Assembly: GCA_025642065.1 (NCBI GenBank)
Contig: JAODUP010001076.1
Location: 1 to 64,000 of the forward strand
Length of the DNA stretch: 64,000 nt
Origin: Paralvinella palmiformis
Lineage: Eukaryota > Annelida > Polychaeta > Terebellida > Alvinellidae
Direction of reading: 5' to 3'
Shown here: positions 12,009-24,937 of the stretch, in pieces
How positions within the stretch are numbered: position 1 is the stretch's first letter
Layout of the letters: every line of letters starts with the position of its first letter
Notes under the pieces: generated by a model
Told to the model about the DNA's origin: nothing
Databases searched by the model: none
What the model saw: the letters and a program-made list of their open reading frames with translations, nothing else
Translations under genes and position numbers: made by a program

Positions 12009-15000
12009 AAGAAAAAAGTGTGATCATTACTTTAAAAAGCACATTATATCCATATTGATTTATAAAGTTGGACACCAAATGAAATTTACAAGAGACTCTC
12101 TAACTAACCTAATATCCACTTCTCTGACACATTGACAGTGTCGGGTCTGTTACTACTACCGATGCATACCTGAGCTTTTCTGGCACAGTGTGTCACCTAA
12201 AGCAAAACAAAAGTGTTTATCCACCAAACTCGTCATTATAAAATGCAAAAATTAACAATTCATTCAAAATGTAAACAATCAACAATTTATACATGACATC
12301 TAAACAAAACGCAGATTTGTTTTGTCTAAACCTTATAAATATAATATTTCTCATGAACAAATGTATTTTTTCTATTTCAATCTATTTGGTAACTGTCTGA
12401 GAAAATAAAACCAGAAAAGAGCAGTTATTAACTACGTTACACACACCTGTCCTCCACATAATCTGAGTAGATCAATCAAGTCTTTCTGACAGGGTACTGT
12501 ATTTTCAGCAACAAAGAAAAGTTCCTTATCAGAAAATATACTGGACTTGTATGGTACCCCATCACCTGTCTTCATTCTGTCAACTCGACTAGCCTGGAAG
12601 TAGAGGTATATTTTGGTAAGAAACTGCTGAAAGAAATTACTGTGCCCTCACAAGAGCATAGTTTGCTTGGTGGGATATATTTGAACAATTACAGTCATGG
12701 TGGGAAGTATGACTTGCTCTCGATGTATTGGCACCAGAATATTTCTCGGATAGTTCAGCTATTAGACAAGTTACACGAAGAAACTGTTGTATTTGGCATA
12801 TTATGTAATATAGATTTAATTTATATTAATATAAATTGATTGTATTTAGTTATTTTGTATTTCTTGTATTTTCCTTGTAACTGATCATTTGATGCCCTAG
12901 ATTATCACCCAGTTCAGTATAACACCATATAATGGCACATTCTTTGAAGTGTGAAACCCATTTTCGCTTTCAGGCCAAGTCTTTTGAAAATTACCAACTG
13001 ACTTTTGTATTTGTATAAATGTTGGAGTAGCTATTATCTACCGATTACACCCCACTAATATGGATGAATTTTGTTTAACGATACATCAGCACAAATTAGG
13101 CCATTCAGTGTCCTTCACACCCCACTAAGAAAAATGGCATGAAAGCAGCAGATTTCTTCAAGGTGTTTTCGAAATTTGTTGACTCTCTTGCTACCAACAT
13201 TGGCCATCTGTTGATCTTAGGTGATTTCAATATACATTGGGATTGCCAGAGGAATGCAGATACTAAACAACTGGCTGACATTCTTAGATCTGCCAATCTT
13301 AGGCAGCATGTCCAAGAAAGAACACACAGACATGGTCACATCTTAGATCTTGTCATCTCCTGTGATGACAACAATTTGATTAAGGGTGTGTCTGTGTCCT
13401 CCATGCTGTCTGATCATTTCCTTATTAGCATTAATATATCTTTACAGAAACAATCTTTTTCAGCAAACTCTATTTCTTATAAGGAGGTCTTTCTTGCTGA
13501 TCTGCAGGTATCTTCTCTGATATTGGATTCACTAGATAATGTGGATCATCTGGTGGATCTCTATGATAGTACATTGAGAGACATTGTACATGAGAATGAA
13601 TCTTTAAGGACAAAGGAAATGCCAAGAAGACCAATGTTTCTATTGTACAATAAGAACATACAAGCTGCAAAGAGACATAGAAGGTATTTCGAGTGGCTGT
13701 GAATCAGGACCAGTTTGTGTGTTCAGGATGAAATGTTTAAGGTCAGTAAAATTCTAGTTAAAAATACCCTTGCCTCTGCTAAATCTGAATATTATAATAA
13801 AAAGATCAAACCATCCAAGGGAAATCAAAGGACTGTTTTCGGTGTTGTAAAGATAAAGTATTATATAAAAGTCAAACTGTCCTTCCAAATATTATCAACT
13901 CAGATAAAGATATGATCCATTGTTTTAATAACTTCTTCTGTCAAAAAATATTAAATATACATAGTGGGTTCCCTTCCAGCACATTATCACAGGATAAGCA
14001 CAGGATAGAAGAGTCCTGCATGTCCATGATGAATACATTTGAGCCTTTTACAGAGACTGATATCAGACAGTTGCTGAAAAGTTCATCTAATGCTTTCTGT
14101 GCAGTTGACACACCCTATGTCTACATGGCTTGTGAAAGATTATCTGGATGTTCTGATAAGCCCAATTACAAATATAGTTAATAAATCATTATTTCTGGGT
14201 GTTTTCCCAACATCCATAAAAGCTGACTTTGTAAAACAATTAATAAAAAATCACAGTTTGAACTGTAATATTCTAAACAATTATAGACCTGTTTCAAATC
14301 TTACATTTTTATCTAAAGTTATAGAAAGAGCAGTTTCTTTCCATCTAAACAAATATTTAATCAATAAAAACCTTAATGAATCACTACAGTCTGCCTATAA
14401 AAGTGGTCCCAGTACTGAAACATCCTTGGTTCGGGTTAAAAATGATATTATGATGGCAATTGTTCAAGGTAAGCCAGTAATATTTGTTCTTCTGGACCTG
14501 TCTGCTGCATTTGATACAGTTGACCATAATGTACTTTTCTCTAGGTTAAAAGACATGTTTGGTTTGTCAGTTCCTATCTGGAAGAATACTCCCAGAGAGT
14601 GTCTGTTCAAGGTATTTTATCTGACGTTCAGTTTTGTTATCTGGTGTACCACAAAGTTCAGTTCTTGGTCCTCTGGTTTTTACTATGTATACCCGTCCTC
14701 TTGGGATAATTGCGCAGTGATGAGGGGTTAAAAAGGTGCCAGTGTCTCAGCTCAAGTCACATGGTGATTGCCGCATTTAGTGTTGCAGCCCCCACTTTGT
14801 GGAATAGGTTGCTGGCAGATATTAGACTTGTGTCATCTCATGATAATGTTAAAACTGTTCTAAAACCCACCTGTTCAAGGTCGTTTTCACAGATAAATAA
14901 TAATTATGTTTTAAATCTCTTATAGGGTTTTTACAGACATATTATTTGGGGTATTATTATATTACATATTATTTCTACAGCACCTTTGAATGGCTCCTGC

Positions 15001-18000
15001 TAGTGAGGGAACTTTATTAAATATACAATATTTTAAATATATATATATATATAGATGACACACTCCAAATACTGAGAACCATTTTATTGAACTTTTAGTG
15101 GAAAGATGGAATGCTTCAAAATATTAAAATAAATAGCGCATATTTTTCCAACCCTTTCAGTGTTCAAAGATTGATGATGATTGATGTTTTATGGCCACTT
15201 TCGTGCACATGGTAGGCTAAATGGGCTGGTTCAGTGTTCAAGCTTAACAAATCAGAAACACTTCCAATGGAAAATGATGCAACTGTAGTTATTCGGTCTA
15301 ATCACAATAGACAGTAATGTGGCACAACTATTATATATAACTTATTTATTGTAGTTACAACTGATATTTCTGTTTAAATGATCTGTGTTTTATATTGTGT
15401 TTTATATTGTTCTAATACTGTATATTAGAGTTTTATATTCGCGTATGGTCATTCCCCCCACCAAAAAAAATTTTTATTGCATGCTTTATCATAGCATAAA
15501 CACAGAAATATCTGTATATTTATTCAACAACGATAAACCTGTTTTAAAGATGAAAGAGAGAGCTGAATAAAATAAGCCAATTCAAAACCTACTGCTGCAC
15601 TGACCATTGCATTGTTTGTGTTGGGCAACCAGGAAACAAATTTCTAATTACCCCAAAGCATCACTTGTGGCGAGTCCACACCGTCACATCATTGCCACAG
15701 ACTTTGACAGAATCTTAATTGTAACAGCCAATAATAGTGAGAGTAAGAACAAACAGTGGCCAACACATGTATTACTGAAGCCATTGTCACTGGCTTCTGA
15801 AATCTTGCTAAATGTGCTTCACTGATTAGCTTAAGAATATCTTGCATACACAAAGAGATTATCTCAGATGATCAAGTACCTTACCCGTGTGTAATTATGC
15901 TAAGTGGCATTAAATTAGCACATGAACATGTAAGAACACAAGCCTTTAACAACTCTGTGTCCATCATTGATATTTCGTTGAAAACCAAAGTATGTACTAT
16001 GGACAGGTAAATGGCAAACTTACTTAGTTCACAAACCACACAAACAAAACTTATAGGTGTGTGTCATATCTTCGCAATGTCAGTGACGTCACGAATTTCG
16101 CGAAAATAAGATTGCCATGAAAATATCTGTAATTACAGTATGGGGCATATTCTGAATTCCAGAAACTGCATCAGGTCAGGATAATACTATACATGTGTAT
16201 GCATTACATTACCCATATTTTCTTACATGAGCTGCTGGAAAATATTCATTCTGTTCAAAGGGTTCTTCAGCCAACCACAATCCAGCTTCCAAGGACTTTA
16301 TCACCTTCATCATGAAATTATTAAAAGCAGACACATTATTTTTCAACGAATACTCAAACTGATTAACACCAATTTTAACAGAACCAAGCAGTTAATATAT
16401 GAAATGAATGCATAAAAATATTGTTAATGCATAAAGAAACAAAGCAACTGTATTTCATCAGTACACAAGTGTGCAATAAGACTACCATTACCCATTCAAG
16501 AGAAAGCAGCCAGCATCCTGTTGATATTCCCAAAAGAACATTCAGTGTTCTGCGGTTGTTCCCACATACTAAATGTGTTGTTTTTGGTGACACACGAGCT
16601 TCAATAGAGAAAGCGCCCAACTTCTTTACAACGCTCCTTACAATGTCCTGTTCACTGAAAGTAAAGAATAACATTATTTATTTCCCATATTTCAAGACCA
16701 ATCATCTATGTGATTAGTGCTCAAATACAATCCTAATATAATTCTACAAAGTAACAAATATAAAATTGCCTATTATCCACAAAGACACAGCCTATCGTAT
16801 CACAGATGTTCTCTCTTTCACACCCCCACACACAGACATGGAGGTGATATCTTTCAGGTGTTTGATACAATCGCAGTGAGCATTAATTTCTTACTAAGCG
16901 TTCCACTTCCATTGCAATTAGCCACAAATGATATTTTGGGGTGTGCACATTCAGGAGGCCATTTGTATTCTCAATAAAAATATTTATACTTAGTAATGAA
17001 TAATAGCACACAATATATTTAACTATAAATCTATTTTAACATGTTTCCTCTATGCCAATCAAATAAGATACAAATAGTCAAACTAAGAAACAAATTCTTA
17101 GTATTTCGGTGATTTAACATGGACAGAATATTATTTTAAATTCCGACTTTTATCCCTTTTAATTATATTAAATAGCTTAATTTTAAAAATGGTACTGATT
17201 GGTTCACTATACAACTGCATTGATAACCATGTGCATAACTGAATGTCTACACAGGATACTAAAGAGCATCACAAAACAATGCCAGGTTTTCGTGGAAAAT
17301 TCCTACTAATTACTTACCCTGAATGTAGATTTGTCATTACCAGTGACCTGTTATAGTCACTTCCTGGCTTCTCTGACAAGCCCTGCTTCCCTGACTGAAC
17401 ATCATTTGCTTCTAGTCCCCATTCAGAACAATGTCCGACTGGATGCTTCTTCCTTCCTTTTTTCTTAACAGTCCTGTTCTTGTCACGAGAAGCCTTCTGT
17501 CTTCTATGGCTCTCATCACTAGAACTATCAACAGCAGATGACAAAGAAGCCAATTTCTTTTTGTGATGACGGTGACCAGATAAAGAAAACTCATCTATGC
17601 TCCTTCTGGAGCCTGTTGTTATTGTGGAAGAACTTACTTGTGACACGAAAGAATGCACCGATGATCCACTGGAAGAATACGCCTTATGCATACCACTGAC
17701 TGATGGCTTACATGTTATCACATTAAAGGCACTATTGGTTATTTCTTTTGTATTATCAACTTTTTGCATATCATTTGACTGATCTCCGCCTTTTAATACA
17801 CCGGTTGATGAATGTTTACTGCTGTATCTCTGCACAAGAGTAACAGTTGACTTGACAGGACTCCTTTTTGGTGGAACGGATTTCCGACGGTGAGGTTTCT
17901 TATCTTCAATGCATCCTTGCGTGGATGGGTATTTTCCAGGCTTACTTTGAAGGCCTTCCATGGATAATGGCTGTACTTCATGAGTTCTGTTTTCACATAT

Positions 18001-21000
18001 AATTGGACTATCAGTCGGAGACCTGGAGTACGGTTTCCCAGCTTCCATTCCCTGAGAACTAATTGAAGGCATGCACGACTTCCTGCGCGAGACCTTTTTT
18101 ATTGTTGTGGTTTCAGACACAACAGATTGGTGGCGCTGTTTAGAATGTTCCTTTTCCACAGAATTTCCATCACTTTTCTGTCTCACCCAGTGTACGTCTT
18201 CACTGGGGTTCAATTTGTCAAGAGCTGTGTCTGACTTCGGACGTTTCTTTGAAGCGCTACTTGAGCTATCACCAGTATCGGTCAAATGTAACTGATCAGC
18301 CTTTCGTTTATGTGTACGCATCTTTGGTTTAGAGCTGGCTGGCAATATAATAACATTACCTCCATCAGGTGGCTTTTGAGGCTTTGGAAACTGCCAATGT
18401 CTACCTTTGTTTAATCCACAACTCTGACTTAATACAGGACTCAGCAGTTTCTCCAAAGGTTGGTCATCTAATTTCAAAAGTTTTTTCCGTTTCCCGGGTT
18501 TACTTGTCACCAGGCTGCTCAGTGACAAACCCTTTTCATGCGTCTCACCAGATTGATCCGACTCAGCATCACAACAACTAGAAGACACACAAATATTTTC
18601 ACACCGAATTAGATCGGATTCACTGAGGGTTTCCACAGAAGTCCTCCCTGAAATAGGTGTTGGTGACAAATGTCTTGGGGAAGATGACTTCCTTTTATTC
18701 TTGGAATGTCCTAGCATTTCCGCTCTAGATGTCGAATTCGCTGTAGGTGTATTTGCTGACCGACTGAGGTCATCTTTAGAAGCTGACTCAGCACATTCTT
18801 TTATCACAGTAGGATTGCTCAGTGGTGAACCTGAGGGTGTTGTTTCATTGCTTTTAGATGCTAGAAACATATTAAGATTTAGAAATGATATCAGGGATGG
18901 ATATATTACGCAAACCAAACAGATAGGCCTAATGTTTGAAAAGACAAAGCCAAGATCGTCATAAGAAGACACAAATAATAAGCTTAGTACTTAATATAAG
19001 TAAGTCTTCTTAACTCAGCATTAGCCTAGAATACTGTTATAAATGATAGGTACATGTTCAGTAAAAAATGCCAGTTCCTGCAGATAATTTGGTATACAAT
19101 CTCATAATCACTCATTAATATGTAACATGTAACCTTTAAAAAACAATCTATTTCTTTATATATGACCACAAACTTCTGCTAAGTATAATATTACTCTATG
19201 GGATTCATATACAAGTTAGTTGGTTGATCGATTGGTTTAATTAAAATCGACACTGTTCACACCTAGAACACATGGCCAGGGAGTGAATCCTTAAGGAAAA
19301 AACCTACAAACACAAGCATGAGCCAGATTAGAACAAACAAACTGGAAGTTTGTAGTGCAATCAAAGTACCTGATTCAAATGCAAGTAGTTGGACCATCAG
19401 TTAATCATAACAGATCTATTTAATATCAGTAATGCTGGCTCTCTGATTATTAATACAGAACATGAATGTTGATTCCCTGACAGAAAAAATTCGAGACTTG
19501 AATGGGAAGATCACAATGTGTACGAAATGATGTACATTGTTCATGACTCAATATCCCAATATCTCTAACAAGAATCCTCTCATTACGGATACTATGACAA
19601 TACCTTTTAATTATCATGTTCTCTGAAGAATAAAAGTTAACAAATTTTTAATAATTTTTAACGTGGCTCCACTACAAGATAGGAATGAGTTCTACACAAT
19701 AATACTAAATGCCTATTATAATTCTATCTGTAATGTAACTGGTAGTGCATTCGGCCGCAGATATATAGCACCTGGGTTCAAACCCCAGTCGGGCTATGCC
19801 AGAAGGATGTTTCATCTATCACTTTGCCTAATTAACTTTGGAGGTTGCTCGACCCATTTAACCTACTTTGTGCACAAAAGTGGTCATAAAACAGCAACAT
19901 TTACTTTTCTATACGTAATGTTTTACATCACAGTTGAAAAGATAACACTATTTTAAATCAGAAAATCAAATATGAGCCAAATTATTTACCCTTCAGCTGT
20001 AGTCACACATGGGACATATGACCAAGGGGCATCTGCTAAGGGAAACAAATCCGACAAAAAAATGTAGTGAACTGGATCCGAGCCCTGAACCCACAGGATT
20101 GCAGTGCTCTAACCCTTACGCTATCTCAACACCCAGATAAGATATCTGGGTGTTCCGAGAAAACATCTTTCACAAGCCCTACACAATATAGAACACAAAA
20201 GGCTGAATTTATTAGAAGCTTCTTAATAACATTTACTGTAATAATACTTACTAAACAGTCTTTTTTGTATGGACGTAGTTGGCGGCGATTCTTGAATACT
20301 GATACCTGTTAACAAAATTTGAAATGGCACATCATTCAAGTCAAAGAAATTACTACAGAGTTGCTTCTAAGATTAATTTATAATAGAGAAGGCCAAATAA
20401 AATTATTTAAAAAGTGTAAGGATGCTGTCAATAAATGGTGGATATTAAATACAAACCAAAGACTGACCTATTTAGGAAAACTTGTACTTTTTTCTTCCTA
20501 GTCGACAGATTTATTACTATAATATTTTTTACATGTTTCTTAATTACTATTAGTCATTATTACTGTGATTGTAAAACAGGTAATGGCAGAATATCTTATA
20601 TATGACTTGTGGCCTTATACATAAAACATTAATTGTCATCACATATGTCTGCTGTCTAACACTGGCAGTTTAAAATGAAGATTCTCAATATAACAATTTA
20701 AGTTCAATATACTGGTTATGACCAAAAAGGCGCCGATCTAAACAAATTGTAGTGAAAAATGTGAAGACTCGATTAAAAAGAAATTAAAGATTAACCGCTC
20801 CAAGACAAAAACATAAAATTGCTCATGGTGGATAACGGATTTCGACCTAAAAAAAGCTCCTTAAATAGCATCAAACATTTGATCTTTTAATCTATCTAGT
20901 CATCAACATTACTTTAACAGCATCAGCCTTTAAAGCTAATTTATTTTATCCTAAACGAGTTCCATACAGGCAGATCCCAGTAAACACAAACCTTCGAGAC

Positions 21001-22754
21001 TTGTATTGGTTTGGTCAGAAACATATTTCCTCCTGCGTATCGCTTCAAGTTTCTTCCTCATGCTGGGTGGAGTCTCGGGGATGGATATGTTGCACAAACC
21101 AAACAGATAGGCCTAATGTTTGAAAAGACAAAGCCAAGATCGTCATAAGAAGACACAGATAATAAGCTTAGTACTTGATATAAGTAAGTCTTCATAACTC
21201 AGTATTAGCCTAGAATACTGTTATAAACGATAGGCATATATTCATTAACAAATGCCAGTTCCTGCAGATAATTTGACATACAATCTCATAATCATTCACT
21301 CCCACATTAATATGTAACATGTAACCTTTAAAAAACAATCTATTTCTTTATATATGACTACAAACTTCTACTGAGTTTAATATTACTCTAACTACAATAT
21401 GGTATGAAAACAAATGGTTTCAGATATAAAACCATTACGATCATGGAATCCCAAATGAAACTGATTGCACGTACAAGAATGCTAACCCAGCTTGTAAATT
21501 TTCCAGGTAATATCCACATTTCACAGAATAAAAGTAAATGGAAATTAATAAGCATTACAATACAATATTGAGAATTAAAATCGATGCCCCAATGAGTCCC
21601 TCATAGTAAAGATGAAACAAAATGGCAATGTGTGACCATACACTAGATTAAATCATGCACTCAGTACTTAGCATTTAGAGTATAATAATGAGGTTAAAAT
21701 GATTATTTGCCAGTTTGGCATTTCAAGGAGTATGGAATACAGTGGTAATACCCAGTATATCCCACCTCGGTATTTATCACACAAAACTAGTGCTAGCTAG
21801 ACAGACATCATTAACACAAGCCAAGAAGAAACATCTTTGTTGAATTAATCGCTAGTAATCTAATTACAAACCATGCTGAGCTCGTCATTCAAACCACTGA
21901 ATTATGTGACTGTTTTCCAGTTAACAGCTAATATCTATGTTTCATTTGTTTGAAAATATAAATAAATTTTCTATAGCAATGAAATTAATATATATCGTAG
22001 GTCCTAGCCATTAAACCAATACTTTGTGTCAATATTATTACCCTTATTTTGGGAGGGCGGCTTAATGCCTGGTGCTGTTTCAGTGTCAGGAAATTCAGTA
22101 ATCAGGAGAAGAAATGTCAGTGTGTTAGCAGCCATTTAGATTAGATCTATAGACTCTAGTATATGCAAACAGACACCAATCATCATTCTGATCTAAACGC
22201 ATGCAGTTAAAATAGAAGTGAAACAAGTTGATGATAATGATTCATGGCTTTATAACGAAAATCAATAGACATATGTAAAATTATCTGATTTTTGTAATTA
22301 TGGATAAATGTTGTTGGACTCAGTAGTGCATTTCATGACTTTCAATTTAAAGGAAGCCTTGGTAACAAGACAACTCGTACCCAAGACATTCCATACCCAA
22401 GAGCATTGTGTCTCATTTGTTTGGCGGCATGGATGTAGAATTACATCTTGTTTTTGTAGAAGAGCATGTTTATCGTTGTGGTAATAACATAGAAAATATT
22501 TATTTTAAGAATTTTATCATCATTTCACAATGCAATCTTGTCTTTTAAATACTTTTCACTGTTCCCATGATTAACTTTCTGATACACAAGTGCTATGTTC
22601 GATGTTGTTTCTTTGCCATTTCATGCGTTTGATATCATCCATAAATACTGCCCGGAAAAGTTAAGATTTTTAGGTTAGCTTAATGGACGGTACAGCCGTA
22701 AATCGTAATATTTTAGACCTAAAATACACTCAGCTTAATGGCCAGGACCAACGG

Positions 22755-22787
<33 letters not shown>

Positions 22788-22933
22788 CATAAACAATTTT
22801 AGATACTAATATATCTGCACTACAATAGCTCAAAGATTAGGCAGCATTCAGGAACAATCTCAAACATTACCCAAATAATCTAGTCCACAGTTATGGTTTG
22901 TCCTTTCCTTATGACAATACCATACTTGTTTAC

Positions 22934-22965
<32 letters not shown>

Positions 22966-24930
22966 GACCTACACAAGATCAACAAATGTACTCTAAATAT
23001 GCAACAATTTAACTGATGTTATTGTCAAATTAGCTAAAACAAGAAAGAAATTGCCTACTGGACTCATTGGCTGAGTTTCTGCAACAAAGAACTTGTCATG
23101 CTTCAATTGCTGAGCAGGATCTAACATTTCTGGACATGTCCGTTTTGACTTTTCAAACCGTTTTCTTCGTCTCTGAACCTTTTCGGAACTATTAGCCAAC
23201 TCTTCCTCAAAATCCTTGGGTTGCATAGATCGATTTCTCTACAATGAGAAGTAATATTATACAGCCGGATGTACTATCATGTACGCAGTTTGTTAGTTAT
23301 TTAAATACTTCTGCGTTATTATAATGACCAAGATTTAAATTAACATAAAATGCTTACCCGTAACCTGGTAATTGCTAGCGGCAAATCTTCATTTTGTAAC
23401 AAGGTAGCTGGATAGTTCTCTTCCGAAACACAAGATCCATTCTTCTTACAGGCTTCTATCCACAGAGCCGACAAAAGTGGTAAGCCTTTCCTCTTAGCCT
23501 TATCTTGAACCCGTTTCTTTCCATCTCTGAAGATAACATGGGTGACTTCATTTGTGAACTTTGGTGTAACTGTTGCACCTAGCTGCATCAACTGGCTAGC
23601 AACTGCCTTGCTGCGGTTCTCGAAGGTTGAACGCACATCAACAAAGGCCACGACATCTAAGAGGCAATCACAAGATCAGGCAACTCAGTTTTATTAAGTA
23701 TCTTTTTTAAACACTCAAAACAAAGTCTTATTATTTCTACATAATGCCACATGGCAGACATAGGGTCAATTCAATTCCTGAATTGATTATTTAAAAAATG
23801 GAATTGATAAATTTTGAATTGGAATTGAAGTGTCCTACCAAAACAAAATAAATTCACAAATTAGTTTACCATTTAATTTTTTAATTCAGAAATATTTATT
23901 CCATGACAATCCTACTTGGAATATAAACTACTCAGAGTATGTATTCCAAGCAAGTACTCAGAGTACCTACTCATGGTAAAAAGCACTAATATATATACTT
24001 GTGTACAAGTCACACTTTTTATACTCCGAAATCGACAGAAAAATTGAGTGCATCTTATATGTCAGACTAAAAAGGAAGATAATATTTGGCATAATTTAGG
24101 GGGAAATACAATAATATTGTTTTTCAACCGTAATAATGAATATATGAACAATTACCAAATTTATTAGGTGTATTTTCTCTGATGTCTCTCAAAGCCAAAC
24201 TTAATCATGATAACCGCCATGATTATTTAATCTAATGCTCTAGTTAGTGACATTACCACAAAGACATCTCATTACTACCGAAATATGTGAGCACATGTAA
24301 TTGAACGGAATGGTAAATGAGGCCACGCAAAGAATGACAATAGAAGCCACATCAAAGGAAAACGATTACAGCAAACACTATGTTAATTACTTCCAAAGCT
24401 TGCACATGGGAACCACTAATAAACTACATCAAAAAGCATTACGGTGAAAAGGGCTTGGAATTAAATTGACATCACCATCATTACCAAATCATTCAAGAAG
24501 TGCTCTATCAGCAATGATTTAGATGGCACAGAAGATAATGTATTGTGGGCTGAACAGTATGACAAATTCGATACCGACGACATGTATAATAACATGACAC
24601 ATGAACAGATACCACAGATGTTCAGTGAAGAGAGTGATGATGATGAATTTTTGGGTTTTAGTGCATCTTATACGCGAGTTCGGCTCCAGGGGGTTTATTG
24701 GTCCTAAAAACAGGTGTGTATTATGCACGAGTGCGACTTATACGCGAGTATACATGGTAGCGTATTTACAATAAAAATCTACCTTTTAATATTTGACACT
24801 GTGGGGTAATCGGTTCTGTTTTAGGCGACCCTAAGAAGGAAATGATACTGGAAATATTTTTGGTGAGTGATTTGTCACTTTCGGAAGCACTTTCACTAGG
24901 ATATTCTTCTCTTAATATGACATCTTCCAT
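11771..24930 (-). CDS. MCPH1: Microcephalin, complete 10-exon coding sequence (938 residues)
   Basis: Coding exons in transcript order: 24783-24930, 23358-23656, 23059-23238, 20992-21112, 17318-18860, 16492-16654, 16227-16304, 12447-12593, 12109-12196, 11771-11820. All junctions are GT-AG and all phases agree, giving an open frame of 938 codons (human protein about 835). BRCT1 lies at about residues 50-140 (DVVAFVDVRSTFEN, VTHVIFRDGKK, LPLLSALWIEAC). It is followed by the family motif MQPKDF. A long, low-complexity Ser/Lys-rich exon fills residues 250-763 and ends RSLVMTNLHSG, as the vertebrate protein does just before BRCT2. BRCT2 is at about 764-844 (TTHLVCGNNRRTLNVLLG, GCWLLSLEW, AEEPFE). 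BRCT3 is at about 862-938 (LFFVAENTVP, LCGGQ, VNVSEKWIL) and ends DDYKL-stop. In animals MCPH1 restrains condensin II and binds phospho-H2AX through the BRCT2-3 pair; it is nuclear. The start is the first ATG of exon 1, just after an acceptor at 24938-24939, so a 5' UTR exon lies upstream. Confidence 0.95.
12960..15015 (+). mobile_element. LINE (L2/CR1-like non-LTR retroelement) copy A, degenerate, in an MCPH1 intron
   Basis: Antisense to MCPH1. 13139-13702 holds the end of an endonuclease (EEP) domain: LLILGDFNIHWD and HILDLVISCDDNNLI. 14090-14731 holds reverse transcriptase: NNYRPVSNLTFLSKVIER and VLLDLSAAFDTVDHNVLF, then SGVPQSSVLGPLVFTMYT in another frame. The catalytic YADD block is missing: sequence jumps from the VLGPL region straight to the C-terminal tail (FSVAAPTLWNRLL). 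Several frameshifts. Same family as 54760-57795. Confidence 0.85.
15172..15228 (-). repeat. SINE family A, 3' fragment
   Basis: TTGATGATGATTGATG then TATGGCCACTTTCGTGCA and GGCTAAATGGGCTGG match the 3' part of family A only. Confidence 0.7.
18894..19198 (-). pseudogene. Ghost MCPH1 half-exon: duplicate of intron plus exon 5' end
   Basis: About 305 bases here match 21078-21390 at roughly 90% or better. The source segment covers the end of the intron before MCPH1 exon 4 (20992-21112), its acceptor, and the first 11 or so codons. The copy keeps the acceptor (ATTAG|GCC) and starts AYLFGLRNISIP, but runs into a stop a few codons later and lacks the donor. It lies about 34 bases upstream of the acceptor of the large exon 17318-18860. 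Offset between the copies is about 2.19 kb, direct orientation. Confidence 0.85.
19739..19896 (+). repeat. SINE family A or a close relative, diverged
   Basis: A head with B-box-like GGTTCAAACCCC is followed by the family A body: TTTGGAGGTTGCTCGACC, TTTGTGCACAAAAGTGG. Lies in an MCPH1 intron. Confidence 0.7.
21078..21390 (-). repeat. Source copy of the MCPH1 intronic/exonic direct duplication
   Basis: Direct repeat partner of 18894-19198. It contains the real acceptor and the 5' part of the functional exon 20992-21112 (IPETPPSMRKK motif lies at and beyond the breakpoint). An 8-base insertion near 21299 is the main length difference. Confidence 0.85.
23989..24757 (+). mobile_element. pogo/Tigger-like DNA transposon, internally deleted
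   Basis: Ends at TA dinucleotides (23987-23988 and 24758-24759). Inverted ends align over 28 bases with 21 matches (ATATATATACTTGTGTACAA against CCATGTATACTCGCGTATAA). At 24480-24707 an open frame reads ITKSFKKCSISNDLDGTED, then an acidic SEESDDDEFLGF, the C-terminal signature of pogo-family DDE transposases. The N-terminal and catalytic parts are missing. It lies in the first coding intron of MCPH1, 23 bases downstream of the exon 1 donor. Confidence 0.75.
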
Positions 24931-24937
24931 AACGCAA

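Noticed and set aside
15607..15825. Possible BRCT3 exon of MCPH1 on the minus strand, or a plus-strand coding exon
   Set aside because: The BRCT-like reading (LFVLT.., VCGNDVTV) is broken by stops, and the true BRCT3 was found at 12447-12593 plus 12109-12196 with correct splice phases.
18701..18964. Plus-strand open frames across the large MCPH1 exon
   Set aside because: They are shadows of the real minus-strand exon, which continues in phase with its neighbours and ends in the conserved pre-BRCT2 motif.
18861..18972. ATG at 18972 as a start for the long MCPH1 reading frame
   Set aside because: The first 37 codons are intron and ghost-exon sequence read in the wrong frame; the real exon starts at the acceptor at 18860.
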